Shown here: piece after piece, positions 16,352 through 25,347 of the stretch
Position numbering within the stretch: position 1 is the first letter of the stretch
Layout of the letters: each line of letters starts with the position of its first letter
Assembly (NCBI GenBank): GCA_966211335.1
Contig: CBIHNF010000001.1
Location: 372,001-436,000, forward strand
DNA length: 64,000 bases
Reading direction: 5' to 3'
DNA from: JAPWJZ01 sp966211335
Lineage (GTDB): Bacteria > Pseudomonadota > Alphaproteobacteria > Micavibrionales > UBA2020
The notes under the pieces: generated by a model
Databases searched by the model: none
What the model was told of the DNA's origin: nothing
What the model saw: only the letters and a program-made list of their open reading frames with translations
Program-made: the position numbers and the translations under genes

Positions 16352-18889
16352 ATGAACGAGCGTTATAACGTCAAGGAAAACGAAAGCCGCTGGCAGAAGG
16401 CCTGGGCCGACAAAAAGTGCTTCGAGGTGACGGAAGACCCCAGCCGCCCGAAATTTTACGCCCTTGCTATGTTCCCGTACCCCTCCGGCCGCCTGCATAT
16501 GGGCCATGTGCGCAACTATACCCTCTCGGACGTCGTCGCCCGCTACAAGCGCGCCATGGGCTTTAACGTTTTGAACCCCATGGGCTGGGACGCCTTCGGC
16601 TTACCCGCCGAGAACGCGGCGATCGAGAACCAGACCCACCCCGCCAAATGGACCTACCAGAACATCGCGGTCATGAAGAACCAGATGAACATGATGGGCC
16701 TCGCCATCGACTGGAGCCGGGAGGTCACGACCTGCGCGCCGGAATATTACCGGCATGAGCAGAAATTTTTCCTCGACTTCCTGAAAAACGGCCTCGCCTA
16801 CCAGAAGGAAGCCTTCGTCAACTGGGATCCGATTGAAAATACCGTGCTCGCGAACGAGCAGGTGGTGGACGGCCGCGGCTGGCGCTCCGGCGCGGTTGTG
16901 GAACGCCGCAAGCTGAAACAGTGGTTCCTGAAAATCACCGAATTCGCCGATGATCTGCTGGCGGGCCTCGACACACTGCCCGGCTGGCCTGAAAAAGTCC
17001 GCATCATGCAGGACAACTGGATTGGCAAATCCCAAGGCCTGCGCTTCAAGTTTGATTTTGTCGCACCTGCTGAAGGCCAGCTGGATATTTACACGACGCG
17101 CCCTGACACGCTGTTCGGCGCGAGCTTTGTTGCCCTGTCGCCGGACCATCCCATTACGGCGCAGCTGGCAGAAAAAAATCCCGGCATCGCCGAATTCGTT
17201 GCCAAGTGCCGCACGCTCGGCACCTCCGAAGCCGTGCTGGAAACGGCGGAGAAGATCGGCTTTGATACGGGGCTTACCGTCAAGCATCCGTTCATCAAAG
17301 ATAAAGTTCTGCGCGTTTTCGTCGCCAACTTTGTCCTCATGGAATACGGCACCGGCGCGATCTTCGGCTGCCCGGCGCATGACCAGCGCGATCTTGATTT
17401 CGCGCGCAAGTATGACCTGCCGGTTATTCCCGTCGTGATACCGGAAGGCGAGGACGCGAAAACCTTCGCCGTCGGCACCGAGGCCTATACCGGCCCCGGC
17501 AAGCTGCATAATTCCGCCTTCCTGAATGGCATGGAAGTGAGTGATGCGAAAGCCGAAGTCATTTCGCGCTTCGAAAAAATGAAGATGGGCGAGGGGACGA
17601 CGCTGTACCGCCTCCGCGACTGGGGCGTTTCCCGCCAGCGCTACTGGGGCTGCCCGATTCCCATTATCCACTGCGACAAGTGCGGCGTCGTGCCGGTGCC
17701 GGAAAAAGACCTGCCCGTCACGCTGCCGGAAGATGTGCGCTTTTCCGAACCCGGCAACCCGATTGCCAACCACCCGACCTGGAAGCACACGACCTGCCCG
17801 CAATGCAGCGGCAAGGCGGAGCGCGAAACGGATACCTTCGATACCTTCTTTGAAAGTTCGTGGTACCAGTTCCGCTACGCCGACCCCAAGAACCCCAACA
17901 AGGGCTTCGACAAAGATAAAGTCGCTTACTGGGCGCCGGTCGACCAATACATCGGCGGCGTCGAACATGCGGTCATGCACCTTTTGTATGCGCGCTTCTT
18001 TACCCGCGCTCTTAAAAAATGCGGCTACCTGAATTTCGACGAGCCTTTTACCGCACTCTTCACGCAAGGCATGGTGACGCATGAAACCTATAAGGACAAA
18101 GACGGCAAATGGCTCTACCCCGCTGACCTGAAAAAGGAAGGCGATAAATTCGTCCATGCCGCAACGGGTGAGGCCGTGACCGTCGGCCGTATCGAGAAAA
18201 TGTCGAAGTCGAAGAAGAACACGGTCGACCCCGTTGAAATCCTAGAAACCTATGGCGCAGATGCCGCTCGGTTGTTCATTTTGTCGGACAGCCCGCCGGA
18301 GCGCGACCTGGAATGGACCGAAAGCGGCATTGAAGGCGCATGGAAATATATCAACCGCCTGTGGAAGCTCGTCAATAACGCCGATTTCACCGGCAACGGC
18401 GGCGATGTGGAGCAGATGCGCCGCAAAATCCACAAAACCATTCACGAGATGACGCAAGACCTCGAGAAATTCCACTTCAACAAATCCGTCGCGCGCCTGC
18501 GCGAGCTTTCTAACGCGCTGGAGGATTTCAGCGCCGCAAAGGGCGACGGGAAGACTCTGCGCGAAGGGTTGGAAACGCTGGTCCGCCTGATGTCACCGTT
18601 GATGCCGCATATTGCGGAAGAATTGTGGTCGCAACTGGGCCACAAGACCATGCTGGTCGATGAAAAATGGCCGGTGGCGGATGCCGCCCTGCTGGCAAAT
18701 GATACCGTCACTATGGCGATTCAGGTCAACGGCAAGCTGCGCGCGACCATCCAGCTGCCAAAAGACATGGAGCAAAAGGCGGCGGAGAAAGCGGCGCTGG
18801 ATGATCCTTCCGTCCAGAAAGCGATGGAAGGCAAGCCCGCCAAAAAAGTCATCGTGGTGCCGAACAGGATCGTCAATGTCGTCGTTTAA
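16352..18889 (+). CDS. leuS: leucyl-tRNA synthetase
   Basis: 845 residues, usual length for bacterial LeuRS. Class I signatures are present: the HIGH box as HMGH in PSGRLHMGHVRNYTL near residue 50 and KMSKS in EKMSKSKKNTVDP near residue 617. The editing CP1 domain has TTRPDTLFGASF near residue 250. Zinc-type CPxC pairs (CDKCG, CPQCSGKAERE) sit in the inserted zinc domain. It charges tRNA-Leu in the cytoplasm. Its last 14 bases overlap the start of lptE. Confidence 0.97.
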   Translation: MNERYNVKENESRWQKAWADKKCFEVTEDPSRPKFYALAMFPYPSGRLHMGHVRNYTLSDVVARYKRAMGFNVLNPMGWDAFGLPAENAAIENQTHPAKWTYQNIAVMKNQMNMMGLAIDWSREVTTCAPEYYRHEQKFFLDFLKNGLAYQKEAFVNWDPIENTVLANEQVVDGRGWRSGAVVERRKLKQWFLKITEFADDLLAGLDTLPGWPEKVRIMQDNWIGKSQGLRFKFDFVAPAEGQLDIYTTRPDTLFGASFVALSPDHPITAQLAEKNPGIAEFVAKCRTLGTSEAVLETAEKIGFDTGLTVKHPFIKDKVLRVFVANFVLMEYGTGAIFGCPAHDQRDLDFARKYDLPVIPVVIPEGEDAKTFAVGTEAYTGPGKLHNSAFLNGMEVSDAKAEVISRFEKMKMGEGTTLYRLRDWGVSRQRYWGCPIPIIHCDKCGVVPVPEKDLPVTLPEDVRFSEPGNPIANHPTWKHTTCPQCSGKAERETDTFDTFFESSWYQFRYADPKNPNKGFDKDKVAYWAPVDQYIGGVEHAVMHLLYARFFTRALKKCGYLNFDEPFTALFTQGMVTHETYKDKDGKWLYPADLKKEGDKFVHAATGEAVTVGRIEKMSKSKKNTVDPVEILETYGADAARLFILSDSPPERDLEWTESGIEGAWKYINRLWKLVNNADFTGNGGDVEQMRRKIHKTIHEMTQDLEKFHFNKSVARLRELSNALEDFSAAKGDGKTLREGLETLVRLMSPLMPHIAEELWSQLGHKTMLVDEKWPVADAALLANDTVTMAIQVNGKLRATIQLPKDMEQKAAEKAALDDPSVQKAMEGKPAKKVIVVPNRIVNVVV

Positions 18890-19478
18890 AAACTTCTGCG
18901 CTATTAGCTGCCTGTTGCTGACGCTGTCGTCCTGCGGCTTCCGCCCGATGTATGGTGATGAAGGCGCGGCGGAAGCCGTGACCCAAAGCAACAAGTCACT
19001 GGTGGAGATTGCCAACATCCCCGACCGTGACGGGCAGCAGCTGCGCAACCTGCTCATCGACCGCCTGTACCTGAAGGGCCGCCCGGCGGATGCGCCATAT
19101 ATTTTGACCATCGCGCCGCTGCAGACGCATACGACCCACCTTGGCATCCGCAAGGACGCGACATCTACCCGCGCGATGACGGAAATTTCATCAGTCATGA
19201 CGCTGAAGGACCGCGCCAGCAACCGCGTGCTGCTGACCCGCGATATCCGCTCCGTCGGCAGCTATAACGAGCTCGATAACCAGTTCGCGACCCTCGTTTC
19301 ATCGCAAAGCCTGACCGGACATATGCTGGAAGAACTGTCGGACGATGTGGTGACGGAGATAAACCTGTACTTCAGTCGCCAAGGCACCGCTGTGCCGGAA
19401 GCAGTCACGCCCGCCGCCGCGCCCAGTGCCGCACTGCCGCCCGCGCCTGTCGCGCCGAAGCAGATTGGCATACCGTAA
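18876..19478 (+). CDS. lptE: LPS-assembly lipoprotein LptE
   Basis: 200 residues. ATG at 18876 lies inside the end of leuS, giving MSSFKNFCAISCLLLTLSSC, a lipoprotein signal with lipobox LSSC and Cys20, then GFRPMYG, the diagnostic LptE motif. LptE plugs the LptD barrel in the outer membrane and helps deliver lipopolysaccharide. The Pro/Ala-rich last 40 residues look disordered. The leuS-lptE-holA order is standard in proteobacteria. The overlap with leuS suggests translational coupling. Confidence 0.9.
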   Translation: MSSFKNFCAISCLLLTLSSCGFRPMYGDEGAAEAVTQSNKSLVEIANIPDRDGQQLRNLLIDRLYLKGRPADAPYILTIAPLQTHTTHLGIRKDATSTRAMTEISSVMTLKDRASNRVLLTRDIRSVGSYNELDNQFATLVSSQSLTGHMLEELSDDVVTEINLYFSRQGTAVPEAVTPAAAPSAALPPAPVAPKQIGIP

Positions 19479-19482
19479 CAAC

Positions 19483-20529
19483 ATGAAGCTGCAGTTCCGC
19501 GATATTGCCGCCTTCGTCAAAAAACCGCCCGCCAATATGCAGGCCGTGCTGGTCTATGGCCCTGATGAAGGCTTGATCCGCGAGCGCGCGATGATGATGA
19601 TGAAAGCGCAGGGGATTGACGACAAAGACCCTTTCGCCATTGCCGAATTTTCCGGCGACCAGCTGACCGAAAACCCGTCCAAAATTCTGGATGAGGCACA
19701 GTCCATCTCCATGCTCGGCGGCCGCAGGGTCGTGCGGGTGCGCGATGTGGGTGACAAGGCCGAAACGATTATCAAGGATTTGCTGAAGGCTTTGAAGCCC
19801 GGCGATAACTTCGTGATCATCGAGGCGGGGGAGCTGGGCACCAAATCAAAAATCCGCTCGACCTTCGAAGCCGCGCCCAATGCCGCCGCCGTGCCCTGCT
19901 ATATTGACGACGTGCGTGATATTTCCAAAGTGATTGGGGAGGAATTGCGCAACGCGGGCTTCCGCATCAACCCGGATGCGCTCGCCTATATGGCGGACAA
20001 TGTGATTGGCGACCGCGCCGTTGCAAGGGGCGAGGCGGAAAAGCTGATGCTCTATATGGGCGGCCAGCGCGATATCGACCTTGCGGATGTGGTGGCTTCG
20101 GTCGGCGCGGGCGCCGTATTGTCGCTTGATGAGCTTTCGAAAACGCTTTGCTCCGGCAACTATGCCGAAGCCGACCGCGTCATGCAGCAGGCGCTGATGG
20201 AAGGCACCAATGCGGTACAGATTTTGCGCCACCTGCAAAATTACTTCGGCAAACTGCAGATCACCAAGGCACGCCTTGCGCAAGGCGAGGACCTTGAGCT
20301 CACATTGAAAAAGCTGAAGCCGCCGCTGTTCTTCAAGCTGAAGGATTCCTTCGTCGCGCAAGTAAACGGCTGGACCTTGCAGCAAATCGCACAGGCGCTA
20401 ACGCTGCTGATGAGCGTCGAGCAGAAATGCAAACAAACCGGTGCCGACCCCGACCTGCTGCTGGGCCGTGCCGTCCTCACCCTTGCCCAGATTGGCAACC
20501 GTGCGCTGAACCAGCGTCGACGAGCTTAA
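19483..20529 (+). CDS. holA: DNA polymerase III delta subunit
   Basis: 348 residues from ATG at 19483 (MKLQFRDIAAFV), 4 bases after the lptE stop. HolA is the wrench subunit of the clamp loader that opens the beta clamp. Typical segments are AVLVYGPDEGLIRERA near residue 22, LDEAQSISMLGGRRVVRVRD near residue 70, and the C-terminal ILRHLQNYFGKLQ helical domain. Family recognition rests on these and on the lptE neighbour. Confidence 0.93.
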   Translation: MKLQFRDIAAFVKKPPANMQAVLVYGPDEGLIRERAMMMMKAQGIDDKDPFAIAEFSGDQLTENPSKILDEAQSISMLGGRRVVRVRDVGDKAETIIKDLLKALKPGDNFVIIEAGELGTKSKIRSTFEAAPNAAAVPCYIDDVRDISKVIGEELRNAGFRINPDALAYMADNVIGDRAVARGEAEKLMLYMGGQRDIDLADVVASVGAGAVLSLDELSKTLCSGNYAEADRVMQQALMEGTNAVQILRHLQNYFGKLQITKARLAQGEDLELTLKKLKPPLFFKLKDSFVAQVNGWTLQQIAQALTLLMSVEQKCKQTGADPDLLLGRAVLTLAQIGNRALNQRRRA

Positions 20530-20544
20530 ATTTTAAAGAAAACA

Positions 20545-20578
20545 AAAAACCCGCCGGCGATGAAACCGGCGGGTTTTT
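20545..20578. terminator. bidirectional Rho-independent terminator
   Basis: AAAAACCCGCCGG (20545-20557) pairs perfectly with CCGGCGGGTTTTT (20566-20578). It lies between holA and the convergent gene at 20603 and has T tracts in both directions, so it can serve both. Confidence 0.9.
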
Positions 20579-20602
20579 CTTTGGAGGGGGGTATGGGTCT
20601 GG

Positions 20603-21010
20603 TTACTGGTTGATGTAGCCACGGCCAAAGTAATAGGCCGAGGGGTTATCGCGGTGGTACCAGTTGTAGCGGTTGGATTCGCGGTAGCGGTCTCCGGTCC
20701 AGTAGTTGTGGCGGTCATAGCGGCTGGAGCGGAGGTCCTGATTGTATTCGCGGCGGTCGTTCATGATTTCACGACGATCGTTGCTGAGTTCGCGGCGGTT
20801 TTCAATCACACCGGCGCGATCACCCGCCCGGCGTGCGGCGACGATATCGCGGCGGTCATCAGCGAGAGCACGACGGTCGGAAGAAAGCTCCGAACGGTCA
20901 GAGCGCAGTTCGGCTCTGGCTCCAGCGGAGACATGGGAGCGGGCTTCAGCAGTGCCGGCCGGAATCAGCGCGGCGGCGATCAGCAGGGCATAAAGGGCAT
21001 TCTTGTTCAT
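20603..21010 (-). CDS. exported Arg/Asp-rich repeat protein
   Basis: 135 residues from ATG at 21010. MNKNALYALLIAAALIPAGTAEA is a Sec signal peptide with AxA cleavage. The mature part is built from short degenerate repeats of the form DRRxLxxDRRxI (SDRRALADDRRDI, SNDRREIMNDRRE), likely a long charged helix, followed by an aromatic tail rich in Tyr, Trp and Asn (NWYHRDNPSAYYFGRGYINQ). The look is of a small periplasmic stress-type or scaffold protein; no family can be named with confidence. Alternating Arg and Asp suggest salt-bridged helix or nucleic acid/polymer contact; that is inference. Confidence 0.75.
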   Translation of the reverse strand: MNKNALYALLIAAALIPAGTAEARSHVSAGARAELRSDRSELSSDRRALADDRRDIVAARRAGDRAGVIENRRELSNDRREIMNDRREYNQDLRSSRYDRHNYWTGDRYRESNRYNWYHRDNPSAYYFGRGYINQ

Positions 21011-21120
21011 CTGGCGTTCCTTTTTTATGAGTCTGCGCCGGTGTTTGAAACAGTCTTGCAAGGCTAACGCAAAGGTCTCCCCTTGGTTCCTGCCCTTAAA
21101 ACCTTGAAATATATGGTGGA

Positions 21121-22104
21121 TTAGCGCGGTGCGAGCAGCGGGCGGTTGAGCGCGGCTTCAACAGACTGGTGTACAAACTGGCGGTAAGCCAGTTCACGAT
21201 GCGGCTCGAGGCCCTTGGCCGCCGCTTTTTCAAACGACTGCATGAGGTCGACGGCGTGTTTGACTTCCGGCGCTTGCGGCTCGGTCACCATGTCGCGGAA
21301 TTCCGCGTCGGAGAGCTGGTTGAAATATTCGCTGACGCCGGTGTGGACGCCCATGCGCAGGATTTTACGTGCGTCCGCGGTATTGAGCGGCGTGCCCTGC
21401 GGCCGCTGTTCGCTTAAATATTGAGGGTGCGTGTAACGGGCGTGGTAATCGCGCAGGGCTTCGCGGTCGTAGATATCCATATGCTGCAGCATGCCGTAGA
21501 AATTCTGCATCATTTCGATTTCCTGCCCGGGCAGGCGGGAGAGGAAACGGTCGAGCATCATATCGCGCAGAATTTCCTGCTGCGTTTCGGTCAGCGCGCC
21601 GCCGCCGTTGGCGGCCGTGAAGCGCGCCTTGATTTTGTGGCCTTCTTCGTCATCGTCATAGGAATTAATGATGCGGGTGACCATGAGGTTTGTGAAAGCA
21701 TAGGCATCCGCCTCGCGCACGCGGGTGAAGAACAGCGCGGTGCCCGCGTCGGGCGCCTCAAGCTGCATGTTGTATTGCGTTGTGCCGAGGATGGCGTTCT
21801 GCCAGGCATGGCGCAGTTCGTGGATCAGCGTGCGGGTGAGGGAGGCGCTGTCCGCATTCGGCGACAGGGAAATCGCGAAATGGCCCGTCTTGGGGTCGAC
21901 ATGCAAGTGCCCGGCGATATCGGAATTGATGAGGTCTTTGGAGAAGGTGATGGGGATGTTCTGATGCGCCGCAAATTCAACCAGCGCGCGCGTTTCCGGC
22001 CATTGCAGCAGCGGCGCCATGGCTTCCTGCATTTTCTTTTTGCGGGCGGCGGGCAGCGTCATTGACCATTTGGCCTTGGTCCATTTTTCTTTCCATGTGC
22101 TCAT
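21121..22104 (-). CDS. putative zinc metallopeptidase (HELRH, DUF6782-like)
   Basis: 327 residues from ATG at 22104 (MSTWKEKWTKAKWS). The core is LTRTLIHELRHAWQNAI near residue 115, a variant HExxH-type zinc motif (HELRH), followed about 30 residues later by FFTRVREADAYAFTNL whose Glu-Ala-Asp could give the third zinc ligand. The fold after this is helical, and GVHTGVSEYFNQL lies near the end. No signal peptide, so it probably acts in the cytoplasm. It resembles DUF6782 'putative metallopeptidase' proteins. Two further members at 37.65 and 38.65 kb share the layout but have lost the zinc residues. It has a well-formed promoter of its own. Confidence 0.75.
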   Translation of the reverse strand: MSTWKEKWTKAKWSMTLPAARKKKMQEAMAPLLQWPETRALVEFAAHQNIPITFSKDLINSDIAGHLHVDPKTGHFAISLSPNADSASLTRTLIHELRHAWQNAILGTTQYNMQLEAPDAGTALFFTRVREADAYAFTNLMVTRIINSYDDDEEGHKIKARFTAANGGGALTETQQEILRDMMLDRFLSRLPGQEIEMMQNFYGMLQHMDIYDREALRDYHARYTHPQYLSEQRPQGTPLNTADARKILRMGVHTGVSEYFNQLSDAEFRDMVTEPQAPEVKHAVDLMQSFEKAAAKGLEPHRELAYRQFVHQSVEAALNRPLLAPR

Positions 22105-22158
22105 GCTGAAAGCTTGTACCCGTTTTAACCCGGCCTGAAAATGTCTTGATGGCTTAAA

Positions 22159-22187
22159 GTTATACCGGATTTTCAATAATATGTCAA
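22159..22187 (-). promoter_or_regulatory. sigma-70-like promoter of the HELRH protein gene
   Basis: Reading leftward, TTGACA (22187-22182), a 17-base spacer and TATAAC (22164-22159) form a near-consensus promoter 55 bases ahead of the ATG at 22104. Confidence 0.8.
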
Positions 22188-22207
22188 ATTCTGGCTCGCA
22201 CGCATAA

Positions 22208-22238
22208 AAGAAGCCGCCCGGTTGAGGGGCGGCTTCTT
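22208..22238 (-). terminator. Rho-independent terminator
   Basis: AAGAAGCCGCCC (22208-22219) pairs perfectly over 12 bp with GGGCGGCTTCTT (22227-22238). Leftward it ends in TTCTTTT, so it terminates the 22269-22619 gene just before the promoter at 22187; rightward it also has a T tract. Confidence 0.9.
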
Positions 22239-22268
22239 CTTTTTCAGCCTTTTAAGGGGCCAAAACGC

Positions 22269-22619
22269 TTAGCGGATGACGCGGGTATCCGTGCTGGTCG
22301 TCGTTTCCACGTCTTTGTCTTGAATGACGCGGGACTTGGGCGACGGGCTGTTGGAGTCAAAACCGGTGTCAGAGCCGAATTTCGTTTTGTAGCGGTTGGT
22401 CACGACCGTTGCGGTGTCGCGTACGGTGACGGTGTCGTCGCCGGTGTATTCGTCATTGTATTCGTTGCGGATGACGCGGGGCGAAGCCATGTTGCTCATC
22501 GGGCGGTTCATGTAATAGCCGTCGTTGGTCGTTTCAACGCGGGTGGTGATTTGGTCTGCAAAAGCCATCGACGGCGCTAAAATAACAGCCGCGGCCAGTG
22601 CGATAAGGGATGTTTTCAT
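22269..22619 (-). CDS. hypothetical exported protein, 116 residues
   Basis: ATG at 22619 has a GGAGAA ribosome site and opens a Sec signal peptide MKTSLIALAAAVILAPSMAFA. The mature protein is Thr/Asp/Arg-rich and likely extended, with several VIR/VETTT-type repeats (RVETTND, DVETTTSTDTRVIR, SRVIQDKD). No Cys. No family recognised. It has its own terminator, so it is a single-gene unit. Confidence 0.75.
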   Translation of the reverse strand: MKTSLIALAAAVILAPSMAFADQITTRVETTNDGYYMNRPMSNMASPRVIRNEYNDEYTGDDTVTVRDTATVVTNRYKTKFGSDTGFDSNSPSPKSRVIQDKDVETTTSTDTRVIR

Positions 22620-22771
22620 GCGAGTTCTCCTAAAAATCGTTGCCGGAAACAGCGTGGCGCCATTCCATCTGCCATACCAACGGGGCGGCTGGCAGAAACG
22701 TTCCATTCAGGTTTTGAGTCAAGTGATTCAAAACTCTCGATTTATCGGGATTGAGCTGAATTCGAGCGGTC

Positions 22772-23065
22772 TTAAAGGGAAATCGGCTCCGCATAGGCGG
22801 CGATGCGTTCTTCCTGCTCGCGCATGTAATGGTGCAGATCGCTGTCACTTAAATTGCCGTCCGCATCGATGACGCGGCCGTCGTGCAGGCGGAACCAGAC
22901 ATTGTCATTCGCGTCACGCTTCCAGAAATGCAGGCCGGAGACGTCATGCGGCGTGAAGCCGTAAAAGCGTATGGGATCCGGCGATTGCGCGACGCCTTGC
23001 GCCACCTTGCGCGCGACGAGGTTGGTCATGACAACAAGGATAGTCTTTGAATCGGGTTTCATCAT
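22772..23065 (-). CDS. hypothetical protein, 97 residues
   Basis: MMKPDSKTILVVMTNLVARKV opens a small soluble alpha/beta protein; the middle (IRFYGFTPHDVSGLHFWKRD) is rich in aromatics and the second half (RLHDGRVIDADGNLSDSDLHHYMREQ) is acidic. The extended hydrophobic start is too weak for a signal peptide. No family recognised; codon use agrees with neighbours. It lies about 200 bases upstream of the parB terminator region. Confidence 0.65.
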   Translation of the reverse strand: MMKPDSKTILVVMTNLVARKVAQGVAQSPDPIRFYGFTPHDVSGLHFWKRDANDNVWFRLHDGRVIDADGNLSDSDLHHYMREQEERIAAYAEPISL

Positions 23066-23203
23066 CGGCGTATTTCCTGCGCGGCAAAGAGATAAAGGGC
23101 TGAACAGCGGCGCATGAAAATGTGGCGACGCTAATAACCCAGTATGGAACGCGCTCGGTTTAAAACTTCTTACTTTTAGAAAGCATTGCAGATAAACCGC
23201 ATG

Positions 23204-23246
23204 AAATAAGGCCGTTTGCGCGCCTTTCGCAAACAGCCTTTATTTT
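23204..23246. terminator. probable terminator at the end of the par operon
   Basis: GGC-C-GTTTGCG and CGCAAAC-A-GCC (core 23210-23238) form a 10-bp stem with one mismatch, flanked by AAATAA and TTTATTTT so it can act both ways. It lies 27-70 bases after the parB stop on the minus strand. Confidence 0.65.
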
Positions 23247-23272
23247 CAGCTATTTTTCATAGCAAGTGTAAA

Positions 23273-24256
23273 TTACTTTTTCAGGTTCTGGCCAAGACGG
23301 GCGAGCAGGTCATCCAGCTGGTCGAGCGATTTGTATTCAATGACCAGCTTGCCGGCCGCGCCTTCACCCTCGATGGTGACTTTGAGGCCGAGTTTGGCGG
23401 AGGTCAGTTCTTCCAGCGCCAGCACATCGACATCTTTATAGCGCGGCGCGTTGCGGGAAGGGGCCGCCTTCGCCTTCGGGTTGTTGGAGAGTTTCTGCAC
23501 GAGTGCTTCGGCCTGACGCACGTTGAGGCTGCGCTTCACAATTACATCCGCCAGTTCATCCGCATTCGGCATGCCGATGATGGCGCGGGCGTGACCTGCC
23601 GACAGCGTGCCGTTCTGCACCATCGCGCGGACGGATTGCGGCAGCTTCAGCAGGCGCAGCGTATTGGCGACATGGCTGCGGCTTTTGCCGAGCTGCGCCG
23701 ACAATTGATCCTGCGTATGTTTGAATTCATTCATCAGGCGCTGATAGCCTTCCGCCTCTTCAATCGCCGACAGGTCTTCGCGCTGCAGGTTTTCGATGAG
23801 GGCGATTTCAAGCGCGGCCTGGTCGGTCAGCTCCTGCACCACGACGGGGACTTCATGCAGCTGCGCTTTTTGCGCGGCGCGCCAGCGGCGCTCGCCGGCG
23901 ATGATTTCATACATCGGCGCATTGTTGGCGGTGCCGATCTGGCGCACGAGCAGCGGCTGGATAATGCCGTGAATGGCGATCGATTCTGCGAGTTGGTCGA
24001 GCGCGGAATCTTCAAAATGGCGGCGCGGCTGGAACTTGCCGGGCGTCAGCCGTTCGACCGCGACTTTGCGCTGCGCGCCTGCCGGCACGGGTGCGGCAGC
24101 GGGGGCTGCAACATTCGCCTGCTGCGCCTGCACTTTTGAAACGATCTCGTCGGCGCGTTTCATTTTGGGGGCGAAGGCTTCTTCCTCACGCTCGCCGTCG
24201 CGGAAGAGGGCGTCGAGGCCGCGGCCGAGGCCGCGTTTTTTATTATCTGCGTTCAT
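23273..24256 (-). CDS. parB: chromosome partitioning protein ParB
   Basis: 327 residues. The N-terminus KKRGLGRGLDALF is the ParA-stimulating motif. The CTPase/ParB domain has LTPGKFQPRRHFED, ERRWRAAQKA (GERRWRA motif) and LIENLQREDLSAIEEAEGY; the helix-turn-helix is in QDQLSAQLGKSRSHVANTLRLLKLP; the C-terminus is the dimerisation domain ending in LDQLDDLLARLGQNLKK. ParB loads on parS, slides as a CTP clamp, and segregates the origin with ParA. It follows parA by 19 bases. Confidence 0.97.
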   Translation of the reverse strand: MNADNKKRGLGRGLDALFRDGEREEEAFAPKMKRADEIVSKVQAQQANVAAPAAAPVPAGAQRKVAVERLTPGKFQPRRHFEDSALDQLAESIAIHGIIQPLLVRQIGTANNAPMYEIIAGERRWRAAQKAQLHEVPVVVQELTDQAALEIALIENLQREDLSAIEEAEGYQRLMNEFKHTQDQLSAQLGKSRSHVANTLRLLKLPQSVRAMVQNGTLSAGHARAIIGMPNADELADVIVKRSLNVRQAEALVQKLSNNPKAKAAPSRNAPRYKDVDVLALEELTSAKLGLKVTIEGEGAAGKLVIEYKSLDQLDDLLARLGQNLKK

Positions 24257-24275
24257 TGTTATTTCCTTCGTGAAA

Positions 24276-25139
24276 TTATGCGGCGGCGAATTGCTGCTGA
24301 TATTGCGCTTCGCGCTTCAGCAGTTCTTTTGCCAGCTGGATATATGCCTGCGAGCCGATGCAATGCATGTCATAGACGATCGCGGGCAGGCCGAAGCTGG
24401 GCGCTTCCGAAATGCGCACGTTGCGCGGGATGACGGTTTCAAAAACTCTGTCGCCGAAGAAGCTGCGCACGTTTTCCGACACCTGGTTCGAGAGGTTGTT
24501 GCGCTTGTCGAACATGGTGAGGACGATGCCCTGCAGCTCCAGCTTTTCATTGAACGATGTTTTCACGCGCTCGATGGTTTTGACGAGGTGCGAGAGGCCT
24601 TCGAGAGCGAAGAATTCACACTGCAGCGGCACCAACACAGATGTCGAAGCGACGAAAGCGTTGAGGGTGAGCAAGTTCAGCGCGGGCGGGCAGTCGAACA
24701 TGACATAATCAAAGTTCTTCTTGCTCGCTTCCAGCGCCGCTTTGAGGCGGTATTCGCGACGCGGCGCGCCGACGAGTTCAATCTCCGCGCCCGAGAGGTG
24801 AATGGACGAGGGGATTACATAAAGATTGGGCACTTTGCTTTCAACTGCAGCGGTATCCACATCACATTCCTCGAACAGCACTTCGTAAGTGCCATTGGCG
24901 CGCTGATCGCGTTCGATCCCGAGGCCGGTGGAGGCGTTGCCCTGCGGGTCGAGGTCAATCACCAGCACTTTCTTGCCAACAGCGGCTAAAGCGGTGGCGA
25001 GGTTGACAGTCGTTGTTGTCTTGCCGACGCCGCCTTTCTGGTTGGAAATGGAAATATAACGCGTCGCATGAGAGGCTGTACCGCCGTCAAGGGCAACGGG
25101 AAGCGTGTTTTCGCTGGGAAGGGGCTGGGTCATACCCAT
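24276..25139 (-). CDS. parA: chromosome partitioning ATPase ParA
   Basis: 287 residues from ATG at 25139; an in-frame GTG at 25181 would add 14. The deviant Walker A is SNQKGGVGKTTTTVNL, with VLVIDLDPQGNAST (Walker A') and VMFDCPPALNLLTLNA (Walker B) following. ParA binds DNA non-specifically as an ATP dimer and pulls the ParB-parS complex. It forms an operon with parB. Normally rsmG lies just upstream; here four plus-strand genes and two parS sites intervene. Confidence 0.96.
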   Translation of the reverse strand: MGMTQPLPSENTLPVALDGGTASHATRYISISNQKGGVGKTTTTVNLATALAAVGKKVLVIDLDPQGNASTGLGIERDQRANGTYEVLFEECDVDTAAVESKVPNLYVIPSSIHLSGAEIELVGAPRREYRLKAALEASKKNFDYVMFDCPPALNLLTLNAFVASTSVLVPLQCEFFALEGLSHLVKTIERVKTSFNEKLELQGIVLTMFDKRNNLSNQVSENVRSFFGDRVFETVIPRNVRISEAPSFGLPAIVYDMHCIGSQAYIQLAKELLKREAQYQQQFAAA

Positions 25140-25196
25140 TTTGTAGCCGAAGCGCGGTTGCGCTTCAAGACTAACCGTCACTAATTTAGTTGCGTT

Positions 25197-25212
25197 TGTT
25201 TCATGTGAAACA
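25197..25212. promoter_or_regulatory. parS: parS site 1
   Basis: TGTTTCATGTGAAACA, 15 of 16 bases as in the bacterial consensus TGTTTCACGTGAAACA (T in place of C at the centre). It lies 58 bases upstream of the parA ATG, where ParB binding could both seed segregation and repress the operon. Confidence 0.9.
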
Positions 25213-25331
25213 TTCGCGTGGGGTATTCATCAGCGTCGGCCAAATGAGAATTGGTCTTAATTGATAAAATAATTTATATATTTCAATATTTTAATGGCAA
25301 TTTTCGGGTTGAAAAGCGCGATATTGGACGA

Positions 25332-25347
25332 TGTTTCATGTGAAACG
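25332..25347. promoter_or_regulatory. parS: parS site 2
   Basis: TGTTTCATGTGAAACG, same as site 1 except for the last base. It lies 135 bases from site 1 on the far side of an AT-rich stretch. Confidence 0.85.

Noticed and set aside
16601..18157. A 518-codon leftward open frame
   Set aside because: It lies fully inside leuS on the other strand, and has no recognisable sequence. GC-rich genes give long antisense frames.
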